A stretch of DNA of 64,000 nucleotides from Dipteris shenzhenensis (GCA_047967505.1 CM106539.1), one strand, 5' to 3'. Counted from the first letter of the stretch, positions 35,455 through 46,980 are shown. Numbers and translations: made by a program. Notes: generated by a model not told the origin, from the letters alone.

Positions 35455-38400
35455 ATCAGACGGTGATACCATCTCCTTCCGGGGAGAGGGCCGGAGGTGT
35501 GGTCCCCTGTCGTAGGACGGAGCGGAGGGGTCTGCATCTCAATCTCACAGATAGTGGGCCCAGAGGTCTATGATTAGGGTGAGCTCAGGACGGGCAGTTT
35601 GGATGGGAGTCGGGATGGGAGAGTCTAGGATTGGGATCCTGAACGTGTATGCCCCAGCGTGTAGACAGCACCGTCCGGCCTTTTGGAGGAGGCTAACAGA
35701 GTGTCTTCCAGATGTTGACTCTTGGATTGTTGGAGGAGACCTCAACAACTTGGAGTTTGGGGAGGATAAGCAGGGAGGTGCCTCATTCTCTGAGATGCCA
35801 ACAGTAGAGCGGAGCACGTGGGAGCAGTTCATCTTCATGATTAGTGGCAGAGACCCGTGGCGAGAGCCAGAGTTCAGCAAGATACCGGGAAGCCTTCGTC
35901 TTTTTTGGCTAGAGGAGACATGATGGATTGCTTGAGAGGCTAGACCGTTTCTACCTTGGGGATTGGGCACTACACAGAGGCGGCTCTATTGGGATTCTGG
36001 CAGGCACCACGATGTCATATTACTCTCCAGCAGTACTCCATCTAGAGCAACCGTGTCGAGGTCTTTCCCAAAAGGGGGTCCGCATTCCAAAGGACCTCTT
36101 GCAGGATGAGGAGATTCATCAGATTATGGTGGAGATTTGGCAACAGTCAGAGTCAGCACCTTGTGAGGGCTAGGCTTCGTGGGTGGCTGATGCGATCTAG
36201 AGGAGCAGTGAGGAGTTGCAGTCTCACGCCCTTAGACAGAGGAGGGATCTTCAGGAGCGCGAGCATGCATTGCGGAGAGACCTTGCCTCCATAGAGGCTC
36301 AGGGAGCAGGACCCAGGATCCCAGTGGCTTAGTGACAGATTTGAGAGCGCGCGCCTTGAGCATTAGGACATGGAGGCTGAGTTCTCCTATCACTCACCCC
36401 GTGGGTACAACAGGGGGACAAGATGACGAAGCAGTTCTTTCAGACCACTGGACCTAGATTGGCAGGCATGCAGTTGTAGCGTTTACGAGATCCACATGGC
36501 ATTATGCACAACACTGATCCATGGGAGATTCTAGAGCTGACCACGGTTTTCTACAGTCATCTCTTTCTGACGGAGAGGATGACTCCAGCTTGCCTTGTGG
36601 CCCGTGAGCTAGTTCAAGACCACGTTCCGACGGTAGTCTCGCGGGAGTTGTGCAGGAGTCTAGAGGAGCCTTTCACAGATGAGGAGCTTTGGGAATCCCT
36701 CAAGGCCCTCTTGACCCAGAAGTGTCCTGGTGAGGATGCTCTTCTGGAACTTTTGGAAGATCATTTCCACCCCTTTCAGCCTAGCCTGCAAGGAGATCTT
36801 TGACACGAGCTCCCTTCCTCAGTCCCTGAGTAGGGGGTGGATTTGTTTGATCTCAAAAGGGGGAGATAGGTCAGACATTCGACAGTGGAGACCGATCACC
36901 TTGCTTGATACCGCATACAAGATCCTCGCCAAGGTCTTGAGTTTGCGGTTACGGCCTCGTCTCACCGACATCATCCACGACACACAGACCGGGTTTATTT
37001 AGGAGCGCAACATCCTGGACAACATCTTCAAGTTCTGGGAGACAGTGGATTGGGCCAGGGAGGAGTCATTGCCTTTGGCCATCCTTCTCTTGGATTCTGA
37101 GAAGGCTTACGACATGGTGGAGTGGTCTTTCCTAGAGGGTACTATGCAAAGGTTGGGTTTCTTAGACAGATGGATTAGAGGAGTTTCTGCGCTTTATGCG
37201 AGGAGCTTTAGTCAGATGCTTGTCGGTGGACACATGGGCTATGTCTTTCCTTTCTCTCGCTTGGTCCGCCAGGGCTGTCCCCTCGCTCCCTTTCTCTTCT
37301 TGTTTGTGGCGGAGGCTTTGGGCTACTACTTGAGATCGCAGGTGTCGGGCCTCACAGGGTTGAGGCTCCCAATTAGACAGGAGGGGGAGCTGCTAGACTC
37401 TGAGTTTGCAGATGACACGGCCTTGTATGTAGAGGGCACCACAACGAGCTTGGAGAGAGTAAGGGGAGCCTTGGCTATCTACTATGAGGCCTCGGGTGCG
37501 CGGATCAACTAGACAAAATCCATCGGTTTCTTCACAGGCTCTGAGGAGACACAAGAGATTCGAGAGTGGGGGAGCGACTTTGGCTTCCGCTAGATACCAT
37601 GGGGCTAGACAGCGAGATACCTTCGATGCCAAGTGTTACAGCAGAGCAGTAGATCGCCCCGGTCCTCGAGAGTGTTCAGCACAAGCTTCTCTACTGGAGC
37701 TCTCGGCCAAACTCTCCCTAGCGGGCAGGATCGGATGGCACGAGGAATACTAGAGTCCGGGTCGCTTGGTAGACGGTGATTATGCCGTAGGCATTGGGAG
37801 GCTTGGGTATCATTGATCTAGAGATGCAGAGGGGAGCCTCCCTCTTGGGCAAGCTGGTTGTGTGTGGCCTCACCACGGCGGGTGTAGAGCCTTGGAAGCT
37901 GCTCTTACAGTGAGGGCTTCTCAAGAACACCCCACGCATTGAAGGGCAGTGGCAGCATTCACACAGATGGATCTTCTCAGAGGCCCCCCTTACATGGAAG
38001 GGTTTCCCCTTGATGAGGAGCCTTTAAAGGGTCTGGCAGAGATTAGCAGGGGGCCTCATTCGTGCTCAGCCCCGTTGTAGAGAGGAGTTTGAGCATCAGC
38101 CCCTCGTTTGGCACTCGGAGATCAGGGATCAGGATGGGTGTATGCTCGGGTAGCGGACTCACATTGGTTGGGCACAGTGGGATAGTAGTCCGGCATGCTC
38201 CTTTGGCAGATGGAGCAGATTAGAGCCTTAGCGCATTTGCGAGGGGCAGGGCAGCGAATGAGGGAGATTGACCTTGCCATCCCTGAGTCTTGGTGGGAGG
38301 GACATCGCATGTGGATGGACAATAGATGGTTGGGTTAGTTTTCTCGGACTGGGGTCCCCTTGAGGATGATGATGCAGCGAGGCAGCACATAGCCTAGTTT

Positions 38401-38547
38401 TTTCCGTGTAGGACCTGGAGGCCTACTTCAGGTACTCAATAATAGAGACCCAGAGATGGATGGGATTCATTGGTAGATGATCAGAGTGGTGGGCCGATTA
38501 GGGAAGAAGTGGCACATTGATTCTTCCAGCATCCCAGAGCAGGATGC
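35455..38547 (+). mobile_element. LINE E (plant L1-type), left part
   Basis: Related to LINE D but on the + strand. The endonuclease remnant has [22 protein letters not shown] and [13 protein letters not shown] follows with [60 protein letters not shown] and SEFADDTALYVE, broken by numerous stops and frameshifts. ORF1 and the ORF2 start are missing. Ty3 element 2 is inserted at 38547; the LINE resumes at 45391 after the GATGC duplication. Confidence 0.88.
38543..38547. repeat. Target-site duplication GATGC, left copy
   Basis: GATGC before the left LTR recurs at 45391-45395. Confidence 0.95.
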
Positions 38548-39008
38548 TGTAAAGCTCTCCTGTTCTAGATTCTACTGCAGATTACGGGAGTAGCACCATG
38601 AATCACCTCCCAGCCATATCTCACTGAGGCTGACAAGCATACAGAGATCTTCATTCCAAAAATCAACATGAATAATTTCCTTCTCTTCTCTCTATAGCCT
38701 CAGCAAGCCCCAATTCCCTAGATAGATCTAGATGCCACATGTCATCCATATAGGGCCTTCCTAATGCAATATTTCACCCCTCTCTTGGGATGCATTAAAT
38801 TCTTTGCCCCTAGGCACAACCTTTGCATTAGGCCCTTGGCCTTAGATCTACCTAGTCTGGTGCTATCAGCCCTCACCTAGGACCTTGACATTAAATCCCT
38901 CCCGATCATTTACATGAAGCGCAAACAAATATATTACAAAGATAGATCCTTTAAGGGAAATGTCGACTGATTCTTCCGAGGTCATGCTACCTCGGCTAGA
39001 GCGTAGCA
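38548..39008 (-). repeat. 3' LTR of Ty3 element 2
   Basis: 461 bp, partner of 44930-45390. A perfect 7-bp hairpin (CCGAGGT CATGCT ACCTCGG) lies at 38976-38995 near the outer end. Confidence 0.97.
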
Positions 39009-39023
39009 TTCCTTTCCTCTTCA
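39009..39023 (-). promoter_or_regulatory. Polypurine tract of Ty3 element 2
   Basis: The minus strand reads GAAGAGGAAAGGAA directly before the LTR. Confidence 0.85.
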
Positions 39024-40736
39024 GACATCAGCGTCCTCGATGATAAAATCTGGGAACACTCTCCGCAACTGATATACGGATTCCCAGGTAGCTTCGGATA
39101 GAGGCTGACCATGCCATGCAACCAACACCGTGGGTATCTTCCGATTTCGTATTTGCATTGTTCCTCGGTCCAGGATTCTTGTTGGTTTGTGCCTTGCAAT
39201 ATTCTCTATCTCCTGAAACAAAACCACACCTTCGATTAGTGAGTCACCTGTATGTAAAAATTTCTTTAAGCGTGAAACATGAAAAACCTGGTGCACCTTA
39301 CACCCCTGTGGCAATTCTAATATATAGGTTACACTGCCTATTCTCTTTAGAATTAACCACGGCCCACAGTATCGAGGTGATAACTTAGCACACTCTCCTG
39401 AAGTCAACGACTTCAAGTGCGAAGGGACTCCGAGAAAAACTTTTTCTCCTTCCTTAAATACTCTTATAGACCGGTTTTCATCCGCATACACCTTGGCTCT
39501 ATCCATAGCCTGGCGGATATTAGCTCTCGCAAGTGCTAGCATCTCCCGCATCTGAACTACAAAGTTCGCAGCACTAGGCACTTTCTGAGGTACCCCAACT
39601 ATAGTTGGATTTGCTGGTCTATAACCATAGTTCAGCTCAAACGGACTGAACCCAGTAGAGGAATGTTTTCTATCATTGTAGGCAAACTCCAACAATGGCA
39701 ACCACTTGTCCCACGTATGTTGCCTCAATGACACATATGCTCTCAGCATATCCTCTAAAGTCTGGTTGACTCTCTCCGTCTGACCATCCGTCTCAGGATG
39801 ATCCCCACTACTCATTCCCAACTCAGTCCTTAGGGTCTCAAATACCGCTGTCCAAAAATGACCGGTAAATCTGACATCTCTGTCTAACACTATGGATCTA
39901 GGCAATCCATGCAGACGAAATATATGTCTAATAAACAAATCTGTCACTTGCGGGGCACTAACAGACTCCCTAGTCAGAATGAAGTGAGCCATTTTGGTTA
40001 GACGATCAACCACCACAAGGATAGAATCATACCCTCCTTGTGTCGTAGGCAGCCCTATAATAAAGTCCATGGAAATGCTCTCCCACTTACTTAGTGGTAT
40101 TTCCAAGGGCTGTAAAAGTCCGGGTGGCTTCACCCGCTCGGCCTTGCTTACCTGACACGAGAAACACCGTGTCACATATTCATGAATATGCTTTTTCATC
40201 TTTGGCCAAAAGAAATCTCGCTTCACGAGATCATATGTCTTCTCGACTCTTGGATGTCCCGCACACAGGCTATCATGGCACTGTCGAATGACTCTCTGCC
40301 TGAGATCATTCTGACTAGATACTACAACCTTGCCATTTCTAACTAGCATACCATCCCTTATGGTATATCTTGCATAAGTTTGGCCTTTTCTGGATGCTAG
40401 GTCATCCTTTTCATTTTCCCCGGGTTTTAACACATGAGCCTTAGGCCATAAGCTCTGGACAAACTCGTCCACCTTTAGAGTTTCTTTAATCTTGGTCATT
40501 AGAGCACTCTCTAATACCGTGAAACTCAGGTTGTGCATAATGCGAGACAACGCATCAGCCACCTTATTATCTTTTCCTCTTCGGTACCGAATCGTTAGAT
40601 TAAACTCCTGCATGAGCTCTGCCCACCTAGCTTGGCGGCCCCTCAAGTGAGGCTGTTTACTAAAATGTTTCAGAGTATCATGATCCACATCCACATAAAA
40701 CTCTGAACCATACAAATAATGCCTCCATGTTTTCAA
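39021..40736 (-). CDS. Ty3 element 2: RNase H (end), integrase and chromodomain
   Basis: 571 residues in the same frame as the upstream ORF, separated by one TAG at about 40752-40754. It starts in RNase H ([27 protein letters not shown]). The integrase zinc domain follows (HDSLCAGHPRVEK ... CFSCQVSKAE), then the core with SMDFIIGLPTTQG, DRDVRFTGHFW and [14 protein letters not shown]. After the GPW-containing C-terminal region comes a chromodomain-like end ([19 protein letters not shown]). Integrase joins the cDNA to the chromosome. All visible catalytic positions are present, so only the TAG prevents a full pol. Confidence 0.92.
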   Translation of the reverse strand: MKTWRHYLYGSEFYVDVDHDTLKHFSKQPHLRGRQARWAELMQEFNLTIRYRRGKDNKVADALSRIMHNLSFTVLESALMTKIKETLKVDEFVQSLWPKAHVLKPGENEKDDLASRKGQTYARYTIRDGMLVRNGKVVVSSQNDLRQRVIRQCHDSLCAGHPRVEKTYDLVKRDFFWPKMKKHIHEYVTRCFSCQVSKAERVKPPGLLQPLEIPLSKWESISMDFIIGLPTTQGGYDSILVVVDRLTKMAHFILTRESVSAPQVTDLFIRHIFRLHGLPRSIVLDRDVRFTGHFWTAVFETLRTELGMSSGDHPETDGQTERVNQTLEDMLRAYVSLRQHTWDKWLPLLEFAYNDRKHSSTGFSPFELNYGYRPANPTIVGVPQKVPSAANFVVQMREMLALARANIRQAMDRAKVYADENRSIRVFKEGEKVFLGVPSHLKSLTSGECAKLSPRYCGPWLILKRIGSVTYILELPQGCKVHQVFHVSRLKKFLHTGDSLIEGVVLFQEIENIARHKPTRILDRGTMQIRNRKIPTVLVAWHGQPLSEATWESVYQLRRVFPDFIIEDADV

Positions 40737-40754
40737 AGCATGGATAACAGCATA

Positions 40755-42959
40755 CTACTCCAATTCATGAGTTGGCCAATTCCTTTGAGAGGGAGAAAGC
40801 TTCTTGCTTTCAAAGGCTACTGGCCTTCCCTCTTGAAGGAGAACTGCTCCTACCGCAATGCCACTTGCATCGGTTTCCAGGAACAACGGTTTCTGGGGAT
40901 TAACTATTTTTAACACCGGTCCTGTGACCACAGCTTGTTTTATGGTGTTGAAACTTTCCTGTTGATTATGTCCCCATATAAAAGGTACTTTATCTGAGGT
41001 CAGATCAATCAATGGCGATACTATTCCGGAATATCCTTTGATATGCCTTCTATAAAACTGGACAAATCCCAAGAATGATCGCAACGCGGTCAGACTCTGA
41101 GGGATTGGCCAAGTTAGTATCGCAGCCACTTTCTTCGGATCCATTTCTACCCCTTGTGGAGTAATTATGAACCCTAAATATTCAAGCCTAACCATACACA
41201 GTATAGTTTTCTTTTTATTTACATAAAGACTGGCTTTCCTCAAAGTACTGAACACTATTCTTATGTGTTCACGATGCTCAGTAATACTTTTACTGAATAT
41301 GAGGATATCGTCAATAAAATGTACTACGAACTTTCCGATATACGGACGTAGTAGATCATTCATAAGCATGACGAAGGTCGCTGGAGCATTGGTAAGTCCG
41401 AAGGGCATTACCAAAAACTCATAATGACCAAACCTGCTTCTGAAAGCGGTTTTATGCACATCCTCGGCTCTAATCCGGATCTGATGGTAGCCACACTTAA
41501 GATCTATCTTGTTGAAGATCACGGCTCCATGTAATGCATCTAGCAAATCATCAATCCGAGCCATCGGATACCTGTGCTTAACAGTGATATTATTCAATGC
41601 CTTGTAATCTATACAGAGGCGAAACGTATCATCCTTTTTCTTCTTTAATATCACTGGTGAAGCAAAAGGTGAAAAACTTGGTTGAATCTGCCCCAACTTG
41701 AGGTATTCTTCGAGTTGTCTACGCACCTCCGCCTCTTCAGTAAAGCTCATTCTATAGGGAGGTCTATTTACAGGTTCTGCCCCCGGGATCAGTTCTATCT
41801 TATGCTGAACTTTCCGCTTTGGAGGTAACCCATAAGGTAGTTCATCCCTAAAACATTCAGAGAACTCCTCTGTTATAAGATTAGCTAGCTTGACCATCTC
41901 ACCACTTTGCGTAACATTAGTGCTAGCCGAAGAATCATCAACCGGCTCTACCGATGCTGTGCAAAGGAATAAAAACTCTACTTGAGCTTTTCGGATTTCC
42001 ATCATGGAAACCAACGGTCCCTGAGGGATATCTTTTTCACCTCGCATGACATAAAGCACATCATTTATCTTGAATTGATATACATGCTTTTTCCAATCAA
42101 TGGCTGGATTCTTCCTAGAATGCCACGCCATACCCAGGGCTATATCTGCATGAGCAAGCTTGGTCATTTCAAAATCAAGCTTCTCAGCATAGTCCTGAAT
42201 CCGAAGCTCCAACTGGGTAACCCTTTGGTCCCATACTTCAGTTGAACTTCCATCTGCCATCCTGACTGTATACGCATAGTCAGATGGACTTGTCTTTAAT
42301 TTCAGCCTCTTCACGAGCTTGGAGTTAATCACATTGTGAGTTGACGCCGAGTCAAACAACACAATGACATCATGATTGGCCACTTGCCCTTTCATTTTAA
42401 TTAACTCCGTATCATTAAAGGCTGTATATCCCGTTGCTGCGGGCTTAGATAGGATGTTATCAGGTGCACTTGTCACTAGCTTAGCAACAAACACACATAA
42501 CAAACAAGGTACTAACCTCTGAGAAGATCCCGCTAGCTGAATCTGCATCTCTTCCGCTCTGGGACTTCCCTGCATCTCCACGTCGCACTCTGAGATCACG
42601 ATCTCAGCCATCCGACGATCTTTGTTACGTGGACAATCCTTCCACTGATGAGGCTGAAGGTAACCAAAACATAAGCCTTCTCTCCTCGCTTTTTCCCTTT
42701 GTTCTGGGTTCAAGGGAGACTTAGACCAAGCCCGGGCTGCCATTGGGGTTACTTTCCTCTTCACTCCAATGGTGGTACTTGGTTTAGGAGTTTCAGCCGG
42801 TCTCCCCTGCTTGGCTTGACCACTTGGCTGCAGACCACTCCCTCTACTAGCCCACTTCTTCTTAAATCCACTTGGCTTGCTGCCCTTGGCATCCTCATAG
42901 TTCAGGGCTATAGCTATTGCATCATCTAACGTGTTCGCGTACTTAGCCCGAACTTCCAT
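40755..42959 (-). CDS. Ty3 element 2: gag end, protease, RT and RNase H start
   Basis: 734 residues without a stop. They include the gag C-terminus with a degenerate zinc knuckle (CFGYLQPHQWKDCP; the second Cys is Tyr), protease ([15 protein letters not shown]) and RT. RT motifs are [45 protein letters not shown] and HFIDDILIFS (the YVDD-type box). Then come the RNase H start [16 protein letters not shown] and [16 protein letters not shown]. The protease and polymerase motifs look active. A stop just before MEVRAKY separates this from the rest of gag, where the relative reads LNDKIKMEV. Confidence 0.92.
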   Translation of the reverse strand: MEVRAKYANTLDDAIAIALNYEDAKGSKPSGFKKKWASRGSGLQPSGQAKQGRPAETPKPSTTIGVKRKVTPMAARAWSKSPLNPEQREKARREGLCFGYLQPHQWKDCPRNKDRRMAEIVISECDVEMQGSPRAEEMQIQLAGSSQRLVPCLLCVFVAKLVTSAPDNILSKPAATGYTAFNDTELIKMKGQVANHDVIVLFDSASTHNVINSKLVKRLKLKTSPSDYAYTVRMADGSSTEVWDQRVTQLELRIQDYAEKLDFEMTKLAHADIALGMAWHSRKNPAIDWKKHVYQFKINDVLYVMRGEKDIPQGPLVSMMEIRKAQVEFLFLCTASVEPVDDSSASTNVTQSGEMVKLANLITEEFSECFRDELPYGLPPKRKVQHKIELIPGAEPVNRPPYRMSFTEEAEVRRQLEEYLKLGQIQPSFSPFASPVILKKKKDDTFRLCIDYKALNNITVKHRYPMARIDDLLDALHGAVIFNKIDLKCGYHQIRIRAEDVHKTAFRSRFGHYEFLVMPFGLTNAPATFVMLMNDLLRPYIGKFVVHFIDDILIFSKSITEHREHIRIVFSTLRKASLYVNKKKTILCMVRLEYLGFIITPQGVEMDPKKVAAILTWPIPQSLTALRSFLGFVQFYRRHIKGYSGIVSPLIDLTSDKVPFIWGHNQQESFNTIKQAVVTGPVLKIVNPQKPLFLETDASGIAVGAVLLQEGRPVAFESKKLSPSQRNWPTHELE

Positions 42960-43668
42960 TTTTATTCAATCATTCAATCCAAATATGAAATCTTTCACTT
43001 GGATTGATTGAGGCAGGGGTTCGTCAACCTTCATTACACTCTCTCGAAACTTATCAGTGTATTCTGCCACTGATAAATTTCTCTGACGAAGGTTCCTATA
43101 TTGATCCCAAGCTCGGGATGCTTCGTCAGGAGGTAAGAAGTGTTTCCTGAACTCTCTTTTAAACCCCTCCTAGGTAGTGGATGCTATCCCATCTTTTTGT
43201 TGTTTAATCCACCACCGATCCGCTGCCTCACTAAACATGTGGGTGGCCTCGTGGATCTTCTTCTGATTTCACAAATGGCGAACGCCTCGTCCCATTTGTG
43301 TAACCAGGTCTCAATGACATCGGAGCTACGGTCGTTCATCCGACCAGAATACTTTTCCGGTCTGTAATTGGTAATATTTGGCACTTTAGCCTTCCTAGGC
43401 TCGACCGTATGGACACTAGACTCCGGTTCCATTGGAGCCTTTCCCTTCTCCTCTCGAGAAGGTCTGGCAGACATACTATGTATCGCTCTCCTAGTTCGGA
43501 CTGCCGTGCATTGGCCTGTAATTGCTGCGCTAACAACTGTTGCAAGGCATCCTCCAGCAATGCAATCCTGCCAGATAAAGTATGAGCTACTGGGCGCGAC
43601 CCCTGCTGGGTCGGCCGGACTCCTGATTCACCAGGGTCCCTCCTGAAAGGCCCTTCTTCTGCTTCCAT
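42960..43668 (-). pseudogene. Ty3 element 2: gag N-terminal part, broken
   Basis: The gag ATG is at 43668 (MEAEEGPFRRDPGESGVRPT). A helical region follows (LEDALQQLLAQQLQANARQ), then the matrix/capsid-like part (NYRPEKYSGRMNDRSSDVIE ... [12 protein letters not shown]). There is a frameshift near 43490 and a 10-nt deletion near 43265 compared with element 1. TAG replaces the Trp of TTWEGF near 43170, and TGA occurs near 42962. No full-length Gag can be made. Confidence 0.85.
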
Positions 43669-44914
43669 TCCGTTCAATGGGTGTTTCGTTTTGTTTTGAT
43701 TAAAAAAAAAAAAAAAAAACACCACTAGAAAACTGTATTTACAAGCTGACACAATTCAATGTACTAACAGTCTGGCACAATTCCCTATACTAGGGAATTT
43801 CTGCAATCCCACATTCACACTGATCAGGCATTTAATACAGGCATATATCTCAGATGGCGCTTTTCCCTATACTAGGGAAATTCTTGCAAACTGACTCTGA
43901 CCGAAGCACATAGGCATATGCACAGGCATAATCTGTCCCTGCCACAACATTGAAGCCTCATGCATGCTGATCATTCACGTTATCCTGTCTATGAGAGTAG
44001 CGCATCACCCTACTAAATCGAGAAGAAGAAAAAAAAAACAACACAAAACTAATGGAGATCAAAGAAAGCTCCCTGGTCAAGAACGGTTTCGTCACAGTCT
44101 TTCTAATTCCATGCAGATTCCACCAACAGTCTGCAGTCACAGTTCCCACACTTGCTGGCCAATTTCGGACTATGTGGGACAGTTGTCCGTTGACTAGCGC
44201 TCCACGCTATCAGCGTTGCCTCTGCGCCCCAGGTCACCGCTTACGTGCATCAATCCCGACTAGACCTCTGCTATTCTGTGTCAGCTTCGCCGAATTATTG
44301 AAGGCCTCATCCTTTGTCTGTCAGGCTAATCGTGCCACATGATCTCCCCGCTCACGAGTTGCTGCTGTCCGTTCCAGCACCTTCCCTTGGGCTTTCTATT
44401 GATCTGCGTCAGCCACAAAGTACCAATGTCGAAGGGCCTTACATGACCTTCCGCTCCAACAACAGCTTCAACGCCTACACGTCCCGCTCCTACGTTCTAC
44501 GACCAACTTGCGTAGGCTAGCGCCAATCGGTACGTAAGCCAGTTATCCGTTGTCACGTCGCTCTATTCTTCCAGCTACGCTCCAGGCTTGTTATCGATCA
44601 CGTGAATGATCGAATTCCCTACCTTACGGGACCCCCAAGCTCCAGCAGCGATTCACAGCGGGAAGGTTGTCGACAAACCTTCCGTCGTCACAGATCACGG
44701 GCATCGTCAGACTTCGTCACAGTCTGTCCGTCACCACGCAGCATCAACACTATCCGTCGCTCCACTCTCTACGTCGAAGGCCTTCTTATCTCCCTATACT
44801 AGTTTTCGTAGGCCCATTCGTAGGCTAGCGTCGATCGATGCTTCAGCTAGTCCGTAAGCCGGCGCCAGAGGATCACCGCACTGTTCATCAATCCCATCCT
44901 AATCGTAATCTTGA
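43669..44914 (-). other. Leader of Ty3 element 2
   Basis: About 1.25 kb. It includes an A18 tract at 43702-43719 just before gag and two copies of the 17-nt palindrome TTCCCTATACTAGGGAA at 43781-43797 and 43863-43879. A partial copy (TCCCTATACTAG) lies at 44791. Open frames in 43960-44860 are not recognised as coding. Confidence 0.75.
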
Positions 44915-44929
44915 GCTCTGATACCAACT
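44915..44929 (-). promoter_or_regulatory. Primer-binding site of Ty3 element 2
   Basis: The minus strand reads AGTTGGTATCAGAGC after the LTR end, a perfect core match to the initiator tRNA-Met site. Confidence 0.93.
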
Positions 44930-45390
44930 TGTAAAGCTCTCCTGTTCTAGATTCTACTGCAGATCACGGGAGCAGCACCATGAATCACCTCCCAGCCATA
45001 TCTCACTGAGGCTGACAAGCAGACAGAGATCTTCATTCCAAAAATCAACGTGAATAATTTCCTTCTCTTCTCTCTCTAGCCTCAGCAAGCCCCAATTCCC
45101 TAGATAGATCTAGATGCCACATGTCATCCATATAGGGCCTTCCTAATGCAATATTTCACCCCTCTCTTGGGATGCATTAAATTCTTTGCCCCTAGGCACA
45201 ACCTTTGCATTAGGCCCTTGGCCTTAGATCTACCTAGTCTGGTGCTATCAGCCCTCACCTAGGACCTTGACATTAAATCCCTCCCGATCATATACATGAA
45301 GCGCAAACAAATATATTACAAAGATAGATCCTTTAAGGGAAATGTCGACTGATTCTTCCGAGGTCATGCTACCTCGGCTAGAGCGTAACA
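44930..45390 (-). repeat. 5' LTR of Ty3 element 2
   Basis: 461 bp from TGTAAAGC to GCGTAACA on the + strand, followed by GATGC at 45391-45395. Confidence 0.97.
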
Positions 45391-46340
45391 GATGCCCTAG
45401 ATGACGCCTCTGGCTTTGGGAGGGTAGGTCCTTGAGAGAGGTCCAGTGGGATCCGGGAGAGTGGTTTTGGCTCTTCAGGATGGCCTCGTCGAGTAGGTGG
45501 ACGAGGTGTTCTCCTTTTCCTACACCACACGGATGGGCAGGAGGCTTTAGATGGACTCTTCGATTTGGACCCCTTCGAGGGAGAGGCATTGGGTGGCCCA
45601 GAGAGTGCCCCAGGAGACCCACTCTAGGTTTTGGACCCGTTTATGTTCCAATTTGCGGCCGAGGAAGATCTCCTACTTCTTTTGGATGGCCAACCACGGA
45701 GGCTTGCCCATTGGCCCGTGGTTGGAGTAGATGCAGGTGGAGGGGCAATGTCACTATTGCTCTGCTGAATTTCTGGAGACAATCCCTCACTGCCTCTTCT
45801 AGGTGTTGTAGCGCAGCGAGGATTTGGATGGGAGCCCTCAGGATTATGACCCGCATGCAGAGCCTTCAGAGGGACTACACCTGGGGGATGGTGGCTTGGT
45901 TGACCGAGGGAGGTCACACATTCCAGATTGATGAGGTCTCTCCAGCTTACCGGATACAGGGTCATAGCATTTAGAGGATAGAGCTCCATGAGGCGGTCCG
46001 TCCTGATAGCCCGGATCTTCATCCCCCTTTCGGAGGATAGCGTGTGGGAGGTAGTAGCCAGTATCACGGCATGGAACATCTAGGTTGCTCGCTGTAGTTT
46101 GGTGGTGGGCGAGCATCCGGTTCCACCCTTGGCTACCTTGGTCGCCATTTGGCAGCATATCATCTACACCCTGCACTCCACCTGGGAGCGTGGGACCCCA
46201 GGATCTAGGGCGACTGTCGCGAGGCATGCACGTTTCTGCAAGGGATTCGCTGGCTGTATAGTCCCCCCGCCTGGCTGTTAGCCCTTGTACCAGAGATTCC
46301 CTTGGTAGTGAGCCGGGTTTCTTTGGAACAGGTTCTAGAG
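45391..46340 (+). mobile_element. LINE E, right part (3' end)
   Basis: Continues the LINE split at 38547. The Cys/His region is visible in shifted frames (CHYCSAEFLETIPHCLF near 45750-45790), followed by a decayed C-terminus (ARIWMGALRIMTRM). The 3' boundary is not sharp and no tail was recognised. Confidence 0.75.
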
Positions 46341-46980
46341 AGGCATCTCTATCAATCATGGGGCAATATATTACCTGCACAATATAATTTATCACCCATC
46401 CAAAATACTCACTTATGTCTCCATTTTACATAGGCATGCTTGCATATGTATTGTACAACTTTATATGAACATTTGAACAAATCTATGTTATGTCACGCTT
46501 TGCTGGATTCATAAATTGACTTCTTTGGCTAAATACTGACTAGTTTCTGGCTTAATATTGACAGGGGCAAGTTTTGTAATAAATCGTGTAAACTTCAGAC
46601 CTACTGGATTCACAGAGCTCCTTCCAGTTTATATAATTGATTTTTATGTGGCTGAAGACACCACCTGAGCTTGACATCATCTTGATGAAGACAAAGTTTC
46701 CTGGAGAACATGGCCAATGTTTATTGAAAACAGGGATGGTGTCTGAAAGATGCAGGCAGACATACATATGGCTCAGTTCACAACTTCCACATGGCTATAA
46801 CCTGGTTTAATCAGTAGCTCATCCAATTTTGTGTTGCCTCCAGCATGGTCAGGTTGGTGGTTCTGGATGAGTGGAAGTCAAAGCCTGACTTTCTTACATT
46901 CCCTATTTGCATCCAGGGATCAGGTTAGGTTTAAAGAAATTATTTATTGGTGCAGGAATTTTTCGTAGTAGCTAAGGTGT
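46341..46980. other. Unrecognised intronic DNA
   Basis: AT-rich. A 34-codon + frame at about 46564-46668 (containing FVINRVNFRPTGFTELLPVY) follows an AG acceptor-like site but fits no family and does not continue the host gene's phase or sequence. Confidence 0.4.

Larger units (their letters stand above)
38548..45390 (-). mobile_element. Ty3-gypsy chromovirus 2, complete, young
   Basis: A 6843-bp minus-strand element with 461-bp LTRs beginning TGTTACGCTC and ending TTTACA in element orientation, a primer site, about 1.2 kb of leader, gag, protease, RT, RNase H, integrase, chromodomain, polypurine tract and a GATGC target duplication. The LTRs differ at about seven positions by eye (1.5 percent). 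Pol is nearly intact: 42959-40755 and 40736-39021 are one frame split by a single TAG. Gag has a 10-nt deletion and two stops. It is inserted in LINE E. Confidence 0.97.

Noticed and set aside
43964-44857. Several + strand ORFs in the Ty3 element 2 leader
   Set aside because: No homology, opposite to the element, and the region is absent from coding parts of the related element.
45432-46079. Arg/Trp-rich + ORF and its minus counterparts
   Set aside because: Out-of-frame readings of the 3' part of LINE E, whose Cys/His motif is in other frames.
46564-46668. Possible next exon of the host gene after an AG site
   Set aside because: The phase does not fit the end of exon 5 (phase 0) and the peptide lacks the expected start of RRM2 (NTLFIGNL-type).
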